Part shown: piece after piece, positions 44,849 to 54,471 of the stretch
How positions within the stretch are numbered: position 1 is the stretch's first letter
How the letters are laid out: each line of letters opens with the position of its first letter
Assembly: GCF_050003625.1 (NCBI RefSeq)
Contig: NC_134398.1
Location: forward strand, 115,916,145 to 115,980,144
Direction: 5' to 3'
DNA length: 64,000 nt
Source of the DNA: Haematobia irritans
Lineage: Eukaryota; Arthropoda; Insecta; Diptera; Muscidae
The notes under the pieces: generated by a model
What the model saw: only the letters and a program-made list of their open reading frames with translations
Database searches by the model: none
Told to the model about the DNA's origin: nothing
Position numbers and translations under genes: made by a program

Positions 44849-44966
44849 GGTGGCCTAATATCCCACCACACTTGAAATTCGTAGTAGGTACTTATTACGA
44901 TGATTTTATCCGCTATTAAAAAACACGTCCGTTCCGTTCGACGGTTGAAATAATATTCATCTGTAG

Positions 44967-45330
44967 TTTTTCATCTGTAGTTCTTCATGCAAAATTAAAT
45001 AGACTCGATCATTTGAGATGCCCATGGTATTAGCAATTTCACGCACTTTTATTCGTCGATCATTTAATACCATATCATGCACTTTGGCTACAATTTCTGT
45101 TGTTGTTGCTGTTTTTGGACGTCCACTACGTGGTTCATCTTAAATCCTTGTACGACCACGTTTAAATTCAGCAACCCAATTTTTACTGTTGCATGTGAAG
45201 GAGCACTTTCACCATTTCATTATGAATTTATTGTCCCGATAAACCTTTTTTATCTAAATATTTAATGACAGCACGCATTTGTAATTGCGGATGCGTCTTT
45301 TTTGAACACCTATTTCTATATGAAGGAGTT
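44967..45330 (-). pseudogene. mariner transposase N-terminal part, damaged
   Basis: The minus strand encodes WVAEFKRGRTRI, a stop, DEPRSGRPKTATTTEIV and VHDMVLNDRRIKVREIANTM with GISN following: the paired helix-turn-helix of a mariner transposase, with the DEPRSGRP linker. Two or three stops occur upstream. It joins the C-terminal part across the LINE at ILHEEL--MKKLSARW. Confidence 0.85.
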
Positions 45331-45483
45331 ACCAGATCAAAACGAAATTTAACATGTGTTCATAACAGAGATGAAAGTTTGCAAAACACTTAACTTTTTT
45401 CTGTTTATATCGCGGTTTTTGTGCTAGGCTAAGAAGTTTCCGAACTGCCCTCGTATATTCCCATTTTTCTATTTCTATTCCTA

Positions 45484-45924
45484 CACGGACGAAAAAGACT
45501 GTTTTTCGTGTGTTTAGAACTCAAATTTTTTTAACACAATATTTTAAAGGGCAAGCATATAATGTTCATAAGCTAGCATAACATGTTTGGGACATATATG
45601 TTAATATGTTACAACATATTATGTTTGGGGCATAAGATGTTTGTAAATATGATATGCTTAGATGCAAACATATATTAATTTGGAAATAGCCTATAAACAT
45701 ATATATGTTTTAGAAAGAGAGACCTAGAGAGTATGCTGCAAGTAATATAATGGACACAAAGAAAATTTCATTAAAATTGTTTACTACCAATGTATGTCCT
45801 AAGGTGAAACATAATATGTTTGAACAATACAAAAAATATTTTGTTTGGACCAATCCTGAAAATATATATGCTTGAAGCAAAATGTGTTTGGGGTATATGT
45901 TACAGAATCGATTTTTTTAGGGTG
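45484..45924 (+). mobile_element. family G inverted-repeat element (copy G1)
   Basis: Ends CACGGACGAAAAAGACTG and, on the minus strand, CACCCTAAAAAAATCG, each next to TA. The interior holds repeated palindromes of the type AACATATTATGTT and CAAACATAATATG. No gene. Two more copies, inverted, are at 50946 and 56464. The right end resembles F, so G may be an internally deleted relative of F. Confidence 0.7.
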
Positions 45925-45926
45925 TA

Positions 45927-46347
45927 GTTTTCGTGGTTACAAAGTCAATGTATATTTTGTGACCTCATTTTTGAGAAGAAAAAAAAACAAGATTGTTCTT
46001 TTAATTGAGAAAAAACGATTTTCAATCAATGAATGAGTCCGCCGAGTCGCACCGCCAATTTTGGCCAGTCGATGGCACCGCCGACTTCGGTCTTTTGCGT
46101 TTTTGGAATTGGTCGAAGCCACAAGGAACACAGAATATTGGTTCAATTTTTGGCGGAATGGTTACGAATAATGAGGGCAGTGTGAAACACATTGGCATTA
46201 TCCATAGCCCATATTGGGCCACATTACGAACAAATATTATTTCTTATTAGCTGGAAAGGGGGGAATAATTCATAGTGTGCCGCACCACAAAAAGTTCAAA
46301 TAGAATTTTTGTGCACAGTAGTATATGTTTTCTAATCGTTGAATAAG
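45927..46347. other. no confirmed gene; open frame at 46005-46250
   Basis: An 81-codon plus-strand frame (46005-46250) includes SHRQFWPVDGTADFGLLRFW and SPYWATLRTNI. Its base composition is richer in G/C than its neighbours. It resembles no family I know, so it may be a relic of an unidentified element; I leave it uncalled. Confidence 0.3.
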
Positions 46348-46658
46348 GTTAGGTTTGGTTAGGTATGGTGGCAGCCCAATATGTCAGGCTCACTTAGACT
46401 ATTCAGACCATTGTGATACAACAGGTGGTGAACTTCTCTTTTATCAATGCGTGCTGACCGATTCTATAAGCTCATTGACAAGATACCTCTTTTTTATAGC
46501 CGAGTCCGAACGGCGTTTCACATAATGGTGAAATAACTTAAAGAAACTTTGAAACACTCAAAAATATCACCAGCATTTCACAGTTGAAAAACTATTTGGT
46601 GTTCGTTCGAAACTAGGATCCTATGCATGCAATGCGGGCATGCTAAACATTGCACCAC
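46348..46658 (-). mobile_element. SINE with tRNA-like head and LINE-derived tail
   Basis: A 10-bp duplication GTTGAATAAG flanks it (46338-46347 and 46659-46668). The head, read on the minus strand from 46658, is CGTGGTGCAATGTTTAGCAT, GCCCGCATTGCATGCATAGG, with the B-box worn down. The body includes CACCATTATGTGAAACGCCG, and the 3' tail (GAGCCTGACATATTGGGCTG then CC and AACC units) is shared for about 75 bp with the tail of the LOA-type LINE. So the LINE is the likely source of its retrotransposition machinery. Confidence 0.85.
46590..46658 (-). other. tRNA-like head of the SINE
   Basis: A-box-like TGGTGCAATGTTTAGCATG is clear on the minus strand; the B-box (expected GGTTCGATTCC) is reduced to TAGTTTCGAACG. 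Pol III transcription of this copy is unlikely. Confidence 0.6.
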
Positions 46659-46668
46659 GTTGAATAAG

Positions 46669-47799
46669 CATTAAAAAATTGTTGTGATCAAAATCCAAAC
46701 ATATATTCTCTATATATTGAAAAACTGATGTAACACACATTTTCAGAATGAATTCTTGTATCGTTATTTTTAAAATTCTTACCATATGAAAATTGTCGAA
46801 TTTCACTTAACTATAGTTTTGGGGAGGGCTCTAAATGCTTGCCTTGGGTATTACATAGCCGTTTCGCCAGTCTATTCTTGATTTTATCGTTTTCTTCTGC
46901 CTTACTTTTTCTTTTTTTTTTTTTTTTGGTTTCTCTCAATCATCGTTATGGAATTTTTGAAATAATTTTCTGCAAATATTTATTAAGGGAAGTGTATGAG
47001 TATGTACAATGCCATAAATCGAAATCTTTTATGCTTCAATAGGATTTCTCTCCTTGGCCTTTCCTCTTCAGATCTTCTCGCAGCCCTTTTTGCATGCTAG
47101 ACTTGCTTCTTATCACCCCGTCCACGTTCTATAAAGGAAATATACTTTATGCATAAATATCCCTTCCTTCCGGTACCGAAGGAAACATTTAAGAGAACGA
47201 ACTGTGTGGCATTGTGGAGAACAACTGTCTAAATGTGATTGGTGCTGGAGAGGGAGGACGGGTGTCAGTGTGAATGCGAATGTGAATACCATGACTGTGT
47301 TCGCTTGTAAGTCGGTTGTTCATGATGCCTTCTTCGCTTCCAAGGGAAACATATGAGTTTTTGATTGCAAAATTTATACAAATTGAAATGAAGAACAAAA
47401 GTAATGGCAAACTAAGAAATTTCTATTCAATAAATCAACATCGTAAAAAAATTGCTGCTACTGCTTCTGCTGCCACTGCTGACGTTGGTGCACTTACTCC
47501 GGACGTAGAGCTGTATGGAAACAATAATTTTAATATTTCTCTTCTGATTATTTATTTATTAAGAGCTTCCTTCTAAGTGTTTCTTTTTCCCTTAGTTTGC
47601 GTTTTGAAAATTGCTGGCGGAGTAAGAAAGGGGTAATGCTGGGCCTTATCTTTCCCCCATTAAAGCATGATTTTTTATATCGAAATTGAATGAACATGAA
47701 AATGGGATAGATTTTCATGACTATGAACCAAATATGCAAATAAATAGTGGGAATAACTCTGGCAAATTGGGTCTGTTTTAAATTTTCGGATAAATCCAT
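46669..47799. other. no gene seen
   Basis: About 1.1 kb of low-repeat DNA, possibly host spacer or intron. Short open frames (47189-47410, 47316-47576) have no domain. Confidence 0.35.
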
Positions 47800-47839
47800 A
47801 CGATGGTGGGTACACTAATTTTGTCATTCTATTTGCAAT

Positions 47840-49406
47840 TAGGGTTTTCTTTTTCCCGGACTTTTTGCATTCCCGGGAAAGCGGGAATTTTTTCGAATTT
47901 CCCGGGGTCAAAGGGAAACCTGTTTTGATGTGGAATACATTTAGACATTTGAATAAATTAGAAATAGCCTAAAGCTACGGTTATAAGCAGGGATGTGGAG
48001 TCGAGTCAATTTTGCTCGACTCCGGCTCCGACTCCGCCTCCAGCATTTCTTATTAGGCTCGACTCCGACTCCGGATTCGACTCCAGGTGGTGTACCTAAA
48101 TCTCATCTTAACAGTATTCCAATTGTAATTTTAAGTTTTTTTTTATTTATTTATATATTTACAATCATAATGAATTATGAAAATAAACAGGTAATATAGG
48201 TGCTAACAACATAGGTTTTCGACCTGTTTTAAGTTTTTTATTTTGCCATATGTGTTTATATGTCCAAAAGAATTTTAATTTTTGATACGACTCGACGACA
48301 AATCTCAGCATTTTAGGGGTGTAATGGAGATTTCTCAAGTAATTATCTCCATATACATCTGGGCCTACGGGAATTTTCCGCATTTGTTTATGGATCTCAA
48401 ATCAACTCTAAATTCAAAATTTCTGATAAATCTTTTATATAAATGTTAGACAGGGAAAATCTTCGTGAAACAAATCGGAAGTTGGGTTTATATGTAAGTG
48501 CTGTATCACAAAATTGTCCGGTATGACCCATATTCGAACTCGACATGCCAGCCAAAAACAGAACGTTAGGTTCTACTACTATATTGCATTAAAATTGTAT
48601 ATATAGGGTCATAAATCTGTAGCTTAATATGGGCAATACAATTGATCAATTCACCCCATATTATAAATACACTTTGAATGGCTTGAAATCCAGTACTTCG
48701 TTGTTCGATTAAAAAACCTAATGGAATCTAATTTGTCGAAATATTTCTTTAGTTACATAGATATGAAGTGTTTTTCAAATTTTGTTTCGCCGAAGTCAGA
48801 GTCGAGCAAAATTTTTACGACTCCGGCTCCGACTCCAGCAAAATCTTCAGACTCCGACTCCACAGCCCTGGTTATAAGGCGCTCTCTGGACAACTAACAA
48901 TATATATTATGTTGTTTTCTTACATCAGCCATAAAACATACTAAAATGTGTATAAGGTATAAATTTGAAAGTAAATATCTTAAAAAAGGTTGGAATTTTC
49001 TTATTTCATAAAAAACATCCTTACAATAATTATGAAATTTTGAAATTACTCGTATGCAATTGCCAACGTGGTTTACATAAGGTAAAATGTCCTGTTGTTT
49101 TTAAAGGTTTACTCAGTCTACCAGTCTATCGGAATGTCGGTTTACAAAATATGACAATCATAAATTAGGATGTGCAATTGGGAGCCCGTTGGATTCTGGA
49201 TTAGAACCTACGACTATGTATGTTCTACAAGGCAATTACTGACTTGGTACCATAGTTATTCACATTACACTTCCAAATACACTTTAACTAGATTTCAACT
49301 GTCATTTGCCATATAAAACCCGGGAATTCCCCCACATCATTCCCGGGAAAGCGGGAGCGAAAAAAATGCAAATGTCCCGGGATCCCGTTCCCGGGAAAAC
49401 CACCTA
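47840..49406. mobile_element. hAT-like element inside HINE-A (CCCGGG-rich ends)
   Basis: Flanked by TTTGCAAT (47832-47839) and TTTGTAAT (49407-49414), an 8-bp duplication with one change. Ends TAGGGTTTTCTTTTTCCCGG and, on the minus strand, TAGGTGGTTTTCCCGGG. The inner ends have matching TTCCCGGGAAAGCGGGA words. Its own DNA is 47840-47987 and 48871-49406. A partial second copy of the right half, without the left end, is at 53486-56310. Confidence 0.78.
47988..48870. mobile_element. hAT-like MITE with CAGGGNTGTGGAGTCG ends
   Basis: A perfect 8-bp duplication GTTATAAG lies at 47980-47987 and 48871-48878. Ends CAGGGATGTGGAGTCGAGTC and minus-strand CAGGGCTGTGGAGTCGGAGT are followed by runs of GACTCCGGCTCCGACTCC-type words. 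These ends are common to hAT elements of many animals. No transposase. Confidence 0.9.
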
Positions 49407-49787
49407 TTTGTAATACATCGAAATATTGGTCTCAGAGCTCATAACGGACATACAACCTCTAAAATATCGCACATATACTACCAAAAACATTGTATGTTTG
49501 TATATGTGCGATTTGTTTGAGGGTGTAAAAGGGTGTTTGACCCTAATGTTTTTTTACACCTGAAGCATATGAAAAAAGTGCAAAATCATTAATGGCCCAT
49601 AAATGGTCAAGACGCAAAGTGCTTAATATACGTATTAAATCTTCATTTTTAAATCTAATTGGGCGTATTGGGTTGACCGAAAGTCGTTGGCATCTTTTAA
49701 GCGGTGTGTGACTCTGTAATTGCATTTTTTAGTTTATCAATTATTAGCTGTCCCATTTAGCTAGCTTTAGAAGAAGAAAAAAATACG

Positions 49788-50829
49788 CACAGATAAAAAT
49801 AAGTTTGAGAACCAATAACTTTTGTTGGAAAACCAATAACAAAATTTGTTAATTTTCCTGCAACAAACTAATTTGTACTTTTAATAACCATTATTACAAA
49901 AAAGTTGTTAGCATTCGTTACCATCAGAAGGCAACAAATAATTTGTGTTCTCAATAACATAATTTGTAAGTAATTTGTTGAGCATCCAACAGTACAAAAT
50001 ATTTGTCGTTGAACGTTACGTTTAATCCTCAACAAATATTTTTGAATTTGAACGAAAAAATTTGTATGTGGTTTGTTCAATTACCTGTAACATTATTGGT
50101 GTATTGACAAAAAATTAAATTGAAATTAAAATTGACAGAACTATGCTATGAATTGCACTAAACTCGCAAAATTGCCGGAACAATTTTGGAGATAGATAGA
50201 GACAGATTTTGGAGTACACACAGAGAAGGAATATGACCAAAATGTTATTTTTGGACGGGGAACATGTAACATTTTTGGGTCGAAAATCCTATACTCAGTT
50301 TTGACAACTTTTTGCCCAGTGTTATATATTCTATTTAGTTAATTAGAAATGTAATAACTCTAATCCCGATATTAATATGGTTTTATTAATTATCTCATAC
50401 AACAAACACATTTAAGAAACTACCAAAATGAAAAATATAAATTTTTCACAGACATTTATAAGTGCTTTTCTGTATTCTCTGATGAGTGAGCTCTTTGCTT
50501 GCTATCATACACGTGCATGTGCTCATCCTCATTTTGTTCTAACGGTGTTCTTCGCATACTTCTTTTAGCATTCGTACATATTCTCAGCGATGTGCGCGTA
50601 ACCAGTCTTGTATTTTTGTTTTGGTTTCATATCGATAGCAGTCAACTATTTTCGCAACAAAACTATTTGTTGAAAATTCAGAATATTTCTATTATTTCCT
50701 CTGTCAAGCATCTACAAACACATTTCAACAACAAATGTCTCATATTCAATAGACAAATTTGTTGAGCATCAGCAGATTTTACATACAAATAAAGTTGTTC
50801 ATATTTATTTGCAGTTATTTTTTTGTGTG
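49788..50829. mobile_element. family H inverted-repeat element
   Basis: Ends CACAGATAAAAATAAGTTTG and, on the minus strand, CACACAAAAAAATAACTGC. CG stands on each side, where family members of this style would have TA. Duplicate copy 2 has AAAAATACGTGTTTATATTT at 56322-56341 with nothing inserted, so the ends are well supported. The interior repeats CAACAAATTTGTT-like words and has no gene; the frame at 50499-50765 is chance. Confidence 0.72.
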
Positions 50830-50945
50830 CGTGTTTATATTTGATGGTTTGGCGTCGACTTTAATTTTTTCGCCACTTTTTTATTATGAACGTGGAAGAA
50901 TTATTTTGGATGAAAGATGTGTGAAAGGTCATCCAACAAAAAACA

Positions 50946-51541
50946 CACCCTCAAAAAAAATCGCTTCTGTAACATATACCCCAAACACATATATATTTTT
51001 TCAGTATTGCTCCAAACAAAATATTGTTTGTATTGGTCAATCATATTATGTTTCACCTTAGAGCATACTCTGGTAGAAAAAAATTTTAACGAAATTTTTT
51101 TTTTTGTGGTTATTTTTTAAGGCGCCAATTGGTTACTTCCATTATTTTACATGCAGCATACTCTCTAGGTCTCTCTGTCTAAACACATATATGTTTATTG
51201 GCTATTTCTAAATTAATATAGGTTAGGTTAGGTTAGGTTAAAGTGGCAGCCCGATTAAGATTCAGGCTCACTTAGACTATTCAGTCCATTGTGATACCAC
51301 ATTAACTAAAAGTACCTATTACATATGAAATAATATATATATTAATATATGTTTGCATCCAAGCATATTATATTTACAAACATTTTATGTCCCAAACATA
51401 ATATGTTCCAACATATTAACATATTATGCTAGTTTATGAACATTATAGGCTTGCACTTAAAAATATTGTGTTAAAAAATTTGAGTTCCAAACATATAATT
51501 TTTACACCTAAACATATGAAAAACAGTCTTTTTCGTCCGTG
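50946..51541 (-). mobile_element. family G element (copy G2), with a LINE scrap inside
   Basis: Inverted relative of G1: left CACCCTCAAAAAAAATCG, right (minus strand) CACGGACGAAAAAGACTG. Flanks are CA and TG where TA is expected. It carries a LINE tail at 51220-51327. Confidence 0.72.
51220..51327 (-). mobile_element. LINE 3'-end scrap (108 bp) in G2
   Basis: GGTTAGGTTAGGTTAGGTTA then AAGTGGCAGCCCGATTAAGA and on to the CACATTAACTAAAAGTACCT region equal the last 110 bp of the LINE at 40037. AAATTAATAT and AAATAATAT flank it, a slightly changed duplication. G3 at 56700 has the empty site. Confidence 0.85.
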
Positions 51542-51653
51542 TGATGAAGTTCTTGAGAAAGTCTTAGAAAATGCGCTATTTGAACATTTTAAGCGAAAAT
51601 TAAATTACGGACAATTACAAATGATGCAAAAACTTATAGAAGAGCAATGAAAA

Positions 51654-53485
51654 AACAAGTATATACGGCCGCAAGTTCGGCCAGGCCGAATCTTATGTAC
51701 CCACCACCATGGATTGCGTAGAAACTTCTACGAAAGACTATCATCTACAATCGAATTACTTGGGTTGTGGTATCTTAAAACTTCTTAACATCGTTTTCTT
51801 GTGATTTAGTCCATACATGGTATATATTAGACAAAAAAGTTATGTATAGTTAAGTCTACAAATAATTACGAATCGATATGGACTTTTTGTACGTAGAGAG
51901 CCAGAATTGAAATATGGGGGCTATATACAATTATGAACTTGATATGGACCAATTTTTGTGTGATTGGGGATCGATTTATCTGAGGGCCATATATAACTAT
52001 AGACCGATATGGACCTAGTTAAGCATGGTTGTTAACGACCATATACTAGCACAATGTACCAAATTTCAACTCACTCGGATGAAATTTGCTCCTCCAAGAG
52101 GTTCCAAAACCAAATCTCGGGATCGGTTTATATGGGGCTATGTACGATTATGGACTAATATGGACCACTTTTGGCATGGTTGTTAAATATCATATACTAC
52201 CACCACGTACCAAATTTCAAGCAGATCGGATGAATTTTGCTTCTCCAAAAGGCACCGGAGGTCAAATCGGGGGATCGGTTTATATGGGAGCTATATATAA
52301 TTATGGACTGATAGGAACCAATTCCTGCATGGTTGTTGGATACCATATACTAACATCACGTACCAAATTCCAACCGAATGGGAAGAATTTTGCTCTTCCA
52401 AGGGGCTCTGGAGGTCAAATCTGGGGATCGGTTTATATGGGGCCTATATATAATTATGGACCGATATCGACCAATTTTTGCATGGGAGTTTGAGGCCATA
52501 TATAAACACCACGTACCAAATTTCAACTGAATCAGATGAATTTTGGTCTTCCAAGAGGTTCCGGAGGTCAAATCTGGTGATCGGTTTATATGGGGGCTAT
52601 ATATAATTATGAACCGATGTGGACCAATTTTTGCATGGTTGTTAGATACCATATACTAACATCACATACCAAATTTCAGCCGGATCGGATGAAATTTGCT
52701 TCTCTTAGAGGCCTCGCAAGCCAAATCGGGGGATCGGTTTATATGGGGGCTATATATAATTATGGACCGATGTGGACCAATTTTTGCATGGTTGTTAGAG
52801 ACCATATACTTACACCATGTACCAAATTTCAGCCGGATCGGATGAAATTTGCTTCTCTTAGAGGCCTCGCAAGCCAAATCGGGGGATCGGTTTATATGGG
52901 GACTATATATAATTATGGACCGATGTGGACCAATTTTTGCATGGTTGTTAGAGACCGTATACTGACACCATGTACCAAATTTCAGCCGGATCGGATGAAA
53001 TTTGCTTCTCTTAGAGGCCTCGCAATCCAAATCGGGGGATCGGTTTATATGGGGGCTATATATAATTATGGACCGATGTGGACCAATTTTTGCGTGGTTG
53101 TTAGAGACTATATACTTACACCATGTACCAAATTTCAGCCGGATCGGATGAAATTTGCTTCTCTTAGAGGGTCTGCAAGCCAAATTTGGGGGTCCGTTTA
53201 TATGGAGGCTATACGTAAAAGTGGACCGATATGGCCCATTTGCAATACCATCCGACCTACAGCAATAACAACTACTTGTGCCAAGTTTCAAGTCGATAGC
53301 TTGTTTCGTTCGGAAGTTAGCGTGATTTCAACAGACGGACGGACGGACGGACATGCTCAGATCGACTCAGAATTTCACCACGACCCAGAATATATATATT
53401 TTATGGGGTCTTAGAGCAATATTTCGATGTGTTATAAACGGAATGACAAAGTTAATATACCCCCCATCCTATGGTGGAGGGTATA
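51654..53485 (-). mobile_element. HINE-A element between duplicates (copy A5)
   Basis: Complete: 3' end AACAAGTATATACGGCCGC with the palindrome TTCGGCCAGGCCGAA (left), six to seven 153-bp units, TTTCAACAGACGG microsatellite, TATATATATTTTATGGGGTC and the 5' end CATCCTATGGTGGAGGGTATA (right). It lies exactly at the junction of the two duplicate copies. Frames across the array (52590-53414 plus, 52662-53291 minus) are artefacts of the 51-codon period. Confidence 0.88.
52070..53190 (-). repeat. 153-bp array of HINE-A5
   Basis: TCGGTTTATATGGGGGCTAT starts at 52581, 52734, 52887 and 53040; the three inner units are almost identical (GGCCTCGCAAGCCAAATCGG), which suggests recent unit amplification. 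Confidence 0.95.
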
Positions 53486-53618
53486 AAAAGGTTGGAATTT
53501 TCTTATTTCATAAAAAACATCCTTGCAATAATTATGAAATTTTGAAATTACTCGTATGCAATTGCCAACGTGGTTTACATAAGGTAAAATGTCCCGTTGT
53601 TTTTAAAGGTTTACTCAG

Positions 53619-54047
53619 TGAATGAAAATGCCTCCGTCTTCGTCGAGGTTGATTAATACACTCCATTTATTTTAAATTTTTCATTCTTACATGCTATCTT
53701 ACAAAATATTTCTTAACCTATCGTCACAACAACTTATCCCCTAACTCATATACAAATAGAAACCCATTATAGATAACATTGATCTCTTCTCAAGTGACTT
53801 TGTCTTTGTGGGTGTCATAAAATTCATATGTTTATCTCTACTCTGAAAATCCCATGCATTAAACTCAAAATAAGTAACACACTAATAACAGAGTATACCA
53901 CACAAACAGAAACATCTAAATACAATTGATAGGTTATCAACAATGTTCAACTAATATCCACGATTCTACCCAGCTATGGACATCTGATTTTCCTTCGAGA
54001 GCAACATGTGTTTACTTACGATAAATGATGTTTGAGAAATTCAAACA
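53619..54047. mobile_element. solo LTR (429 bp)
   Basis: A 5-bp duplication CTCAG lies at 53614-53618 and 54048-54052; the element begins TGAATGAAAATGCC and ends AAATTCAAACA, thus TG...CA. Duplicate copy 1 has the uninterrupted GGTTTACTCAGTCTACCAG. No internal coding region or second LTR is present, so it is a solo LTR; family (BEL/Pao or Ty3-like) cannot be told from this alone. Confidence 0.82.
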
Positions 54048-54425
54048 CTCAGTCTACCAGTTTATCGGAATATCGGTTTACAGAATATTACAATCATAAA
54101 TTAGGAAGTGCAAACTTCTTTTTAACAATTGGGAGCCCGTTGGATTCTGGATTAGAACCTACGACTACACTGTTATAAAAATATGTTTTTCATATGCTCC
54201 TATATAAACAAAATGTGTTTCGGGCACAATTTTTAAACACAATATATTTAAGTGCAAACATGTAATGTTCCTAAACTAACTCTAAATGTTTGGGACACAT
54301 ATGTTAGTATGTTAGAATATATTATGTTTGGGGCATGAATGTTATATAAAAATAATATGTGTGAATGTAAATATATATACATTTACAAATTTCGAGTAAA
54401 CATATATATGTTGTGATATTTTATA

Positions 54426-54428
54426 CAG

Positions 54429-54468
<40 letters not shown>
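54426..54468. repeat. (GA)n microsatellite in F3
   Basis: About 20 GA dinucleotides; F1 and F2 have a short GAGAGAG/CTCTGTCGC at the same place. Confidence 0.9.

Positions 54469-54471
<3 letters not shown>

Larger units (their letters stand above)
40037..44966 (-). mobile_element. nearly full-length LOA-type LINE (copy L2)
   Basis: A 4.9-kb non-LTR retrotransposon with a 14-bp duplication TTTTTCATCTGTAG (40023-40036 and 44967-44980), inserted into the mariner transposase. From 5' (right) to 3': short leader, ORF1, ORF2 with endonuclease, reverse transcriptase, RNase H and a Cys/His tail, then a 3' tail ending in about four CCTAA units. The endonuclease plus RNase H and the ORF1 type point to the LOA/I group. 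ORF1 has one frameshift; ORF2 has a deletion with frameshift and a stop, so the copy is not autonomous. ATTCATCTGTAG at 44955-44966 partly repeats the duplication. Confidence 0.9.
39248..45453 (-). mobile_element. mariner element split by a LINE
   Basis: Terminal repeats GGGCGGTTCGGAAACTCC (left) and GGGCAGTTCGGAAACTTC (minus strand, right), preceded by CGA, agree at all but two or three of 25 positions. TA lies on both sides (39246-39247, 45454-45455). Subtracting the LINE leaves about 1.29 kb, the usual mariner length. The transposase frame is split by the LINE and also carries stops and changed catalytic residues, so it is dead. Confidence 0.88.
47800..49445 (+). mobile_element. HINE-A 5' fragment split by a hAT
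   Basis: CCATACGATGGTGGGTACAC, TAATTTTGTCATTCTATTTG at 47800-47836 continues after the insertion as TTTGTAATACATCGAAATAT, TGGTCTCAGAGCTCATAA. This is the start of HINE-A (compare 2272-2350). Confidence 0.75.
50868..51650 (+). pseudogene. possible mariner transposase N-terminal relic, split by G2
   Basis: Reading up to 50945 gives FYYERGRIILDERCVKGHPT and KN; after G2 the frame resumes DEVLEKVLENALFEHFKRKL, ending QMMQKLIEEQ and a stop at 51650. In copy 2 the block just upstream reads MKPTKDHFRHFF. The pattern (-DHFRH-, then DE-R--G-PTK--DEVLEKV) parallels the mariner N-terminus (compare DEPRSGRPKT--TEIVAKV at 45 kb). The helix-turn-helix region between them is deleted. The match is by eye and weak; it may be another family. 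Confidence 0.35.
48983..51653 (+). repeat. segmental duplication, copy 1
   Basis: Matches 53486-56998 in the same orientation after removing insertions private to each copy. Shared blocks: GGTTGGAATTTTCTTATTTC, TACTCGTATGCAATTGCCAA, GGGAGCCCGTTGGATTCTGG, AGCTTTAGAAGAAGAAAAAA, TTTATATTTGATGGTTTGGC, the G element and AAAACTTATAGAAGAGCAAT. Private to this copy: H (49788-50829), the LINE scrap (51220-51327) and 49360-49757. Confidence 0.88.

Noticed and set aside
46005..46250. 81-codon frame with complex composition
   Set aside because: No domain recognised and no support from neighbours; noted but not called a gene.
47988..48870. Coding repeat suggested by GACTCC-rich words
   Set aside because: These are the inverted ends of a hAT MITE with a perfect 8-bp duplication.
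48965..49168. Frame with KHPYNNYEILKLLVCNCQRG kept in both duplicate copies
   Set aside because: Conservation is explained by the recent duplication; no start or domain, and it lies within a non-autonomous hAT.
52590..53414. 274-codon open frame on the plus strand
   Set aside because: It is the 51-codon HINE-A repeat read through; an equally open frame exists on the other strand and there is no domain or start context.
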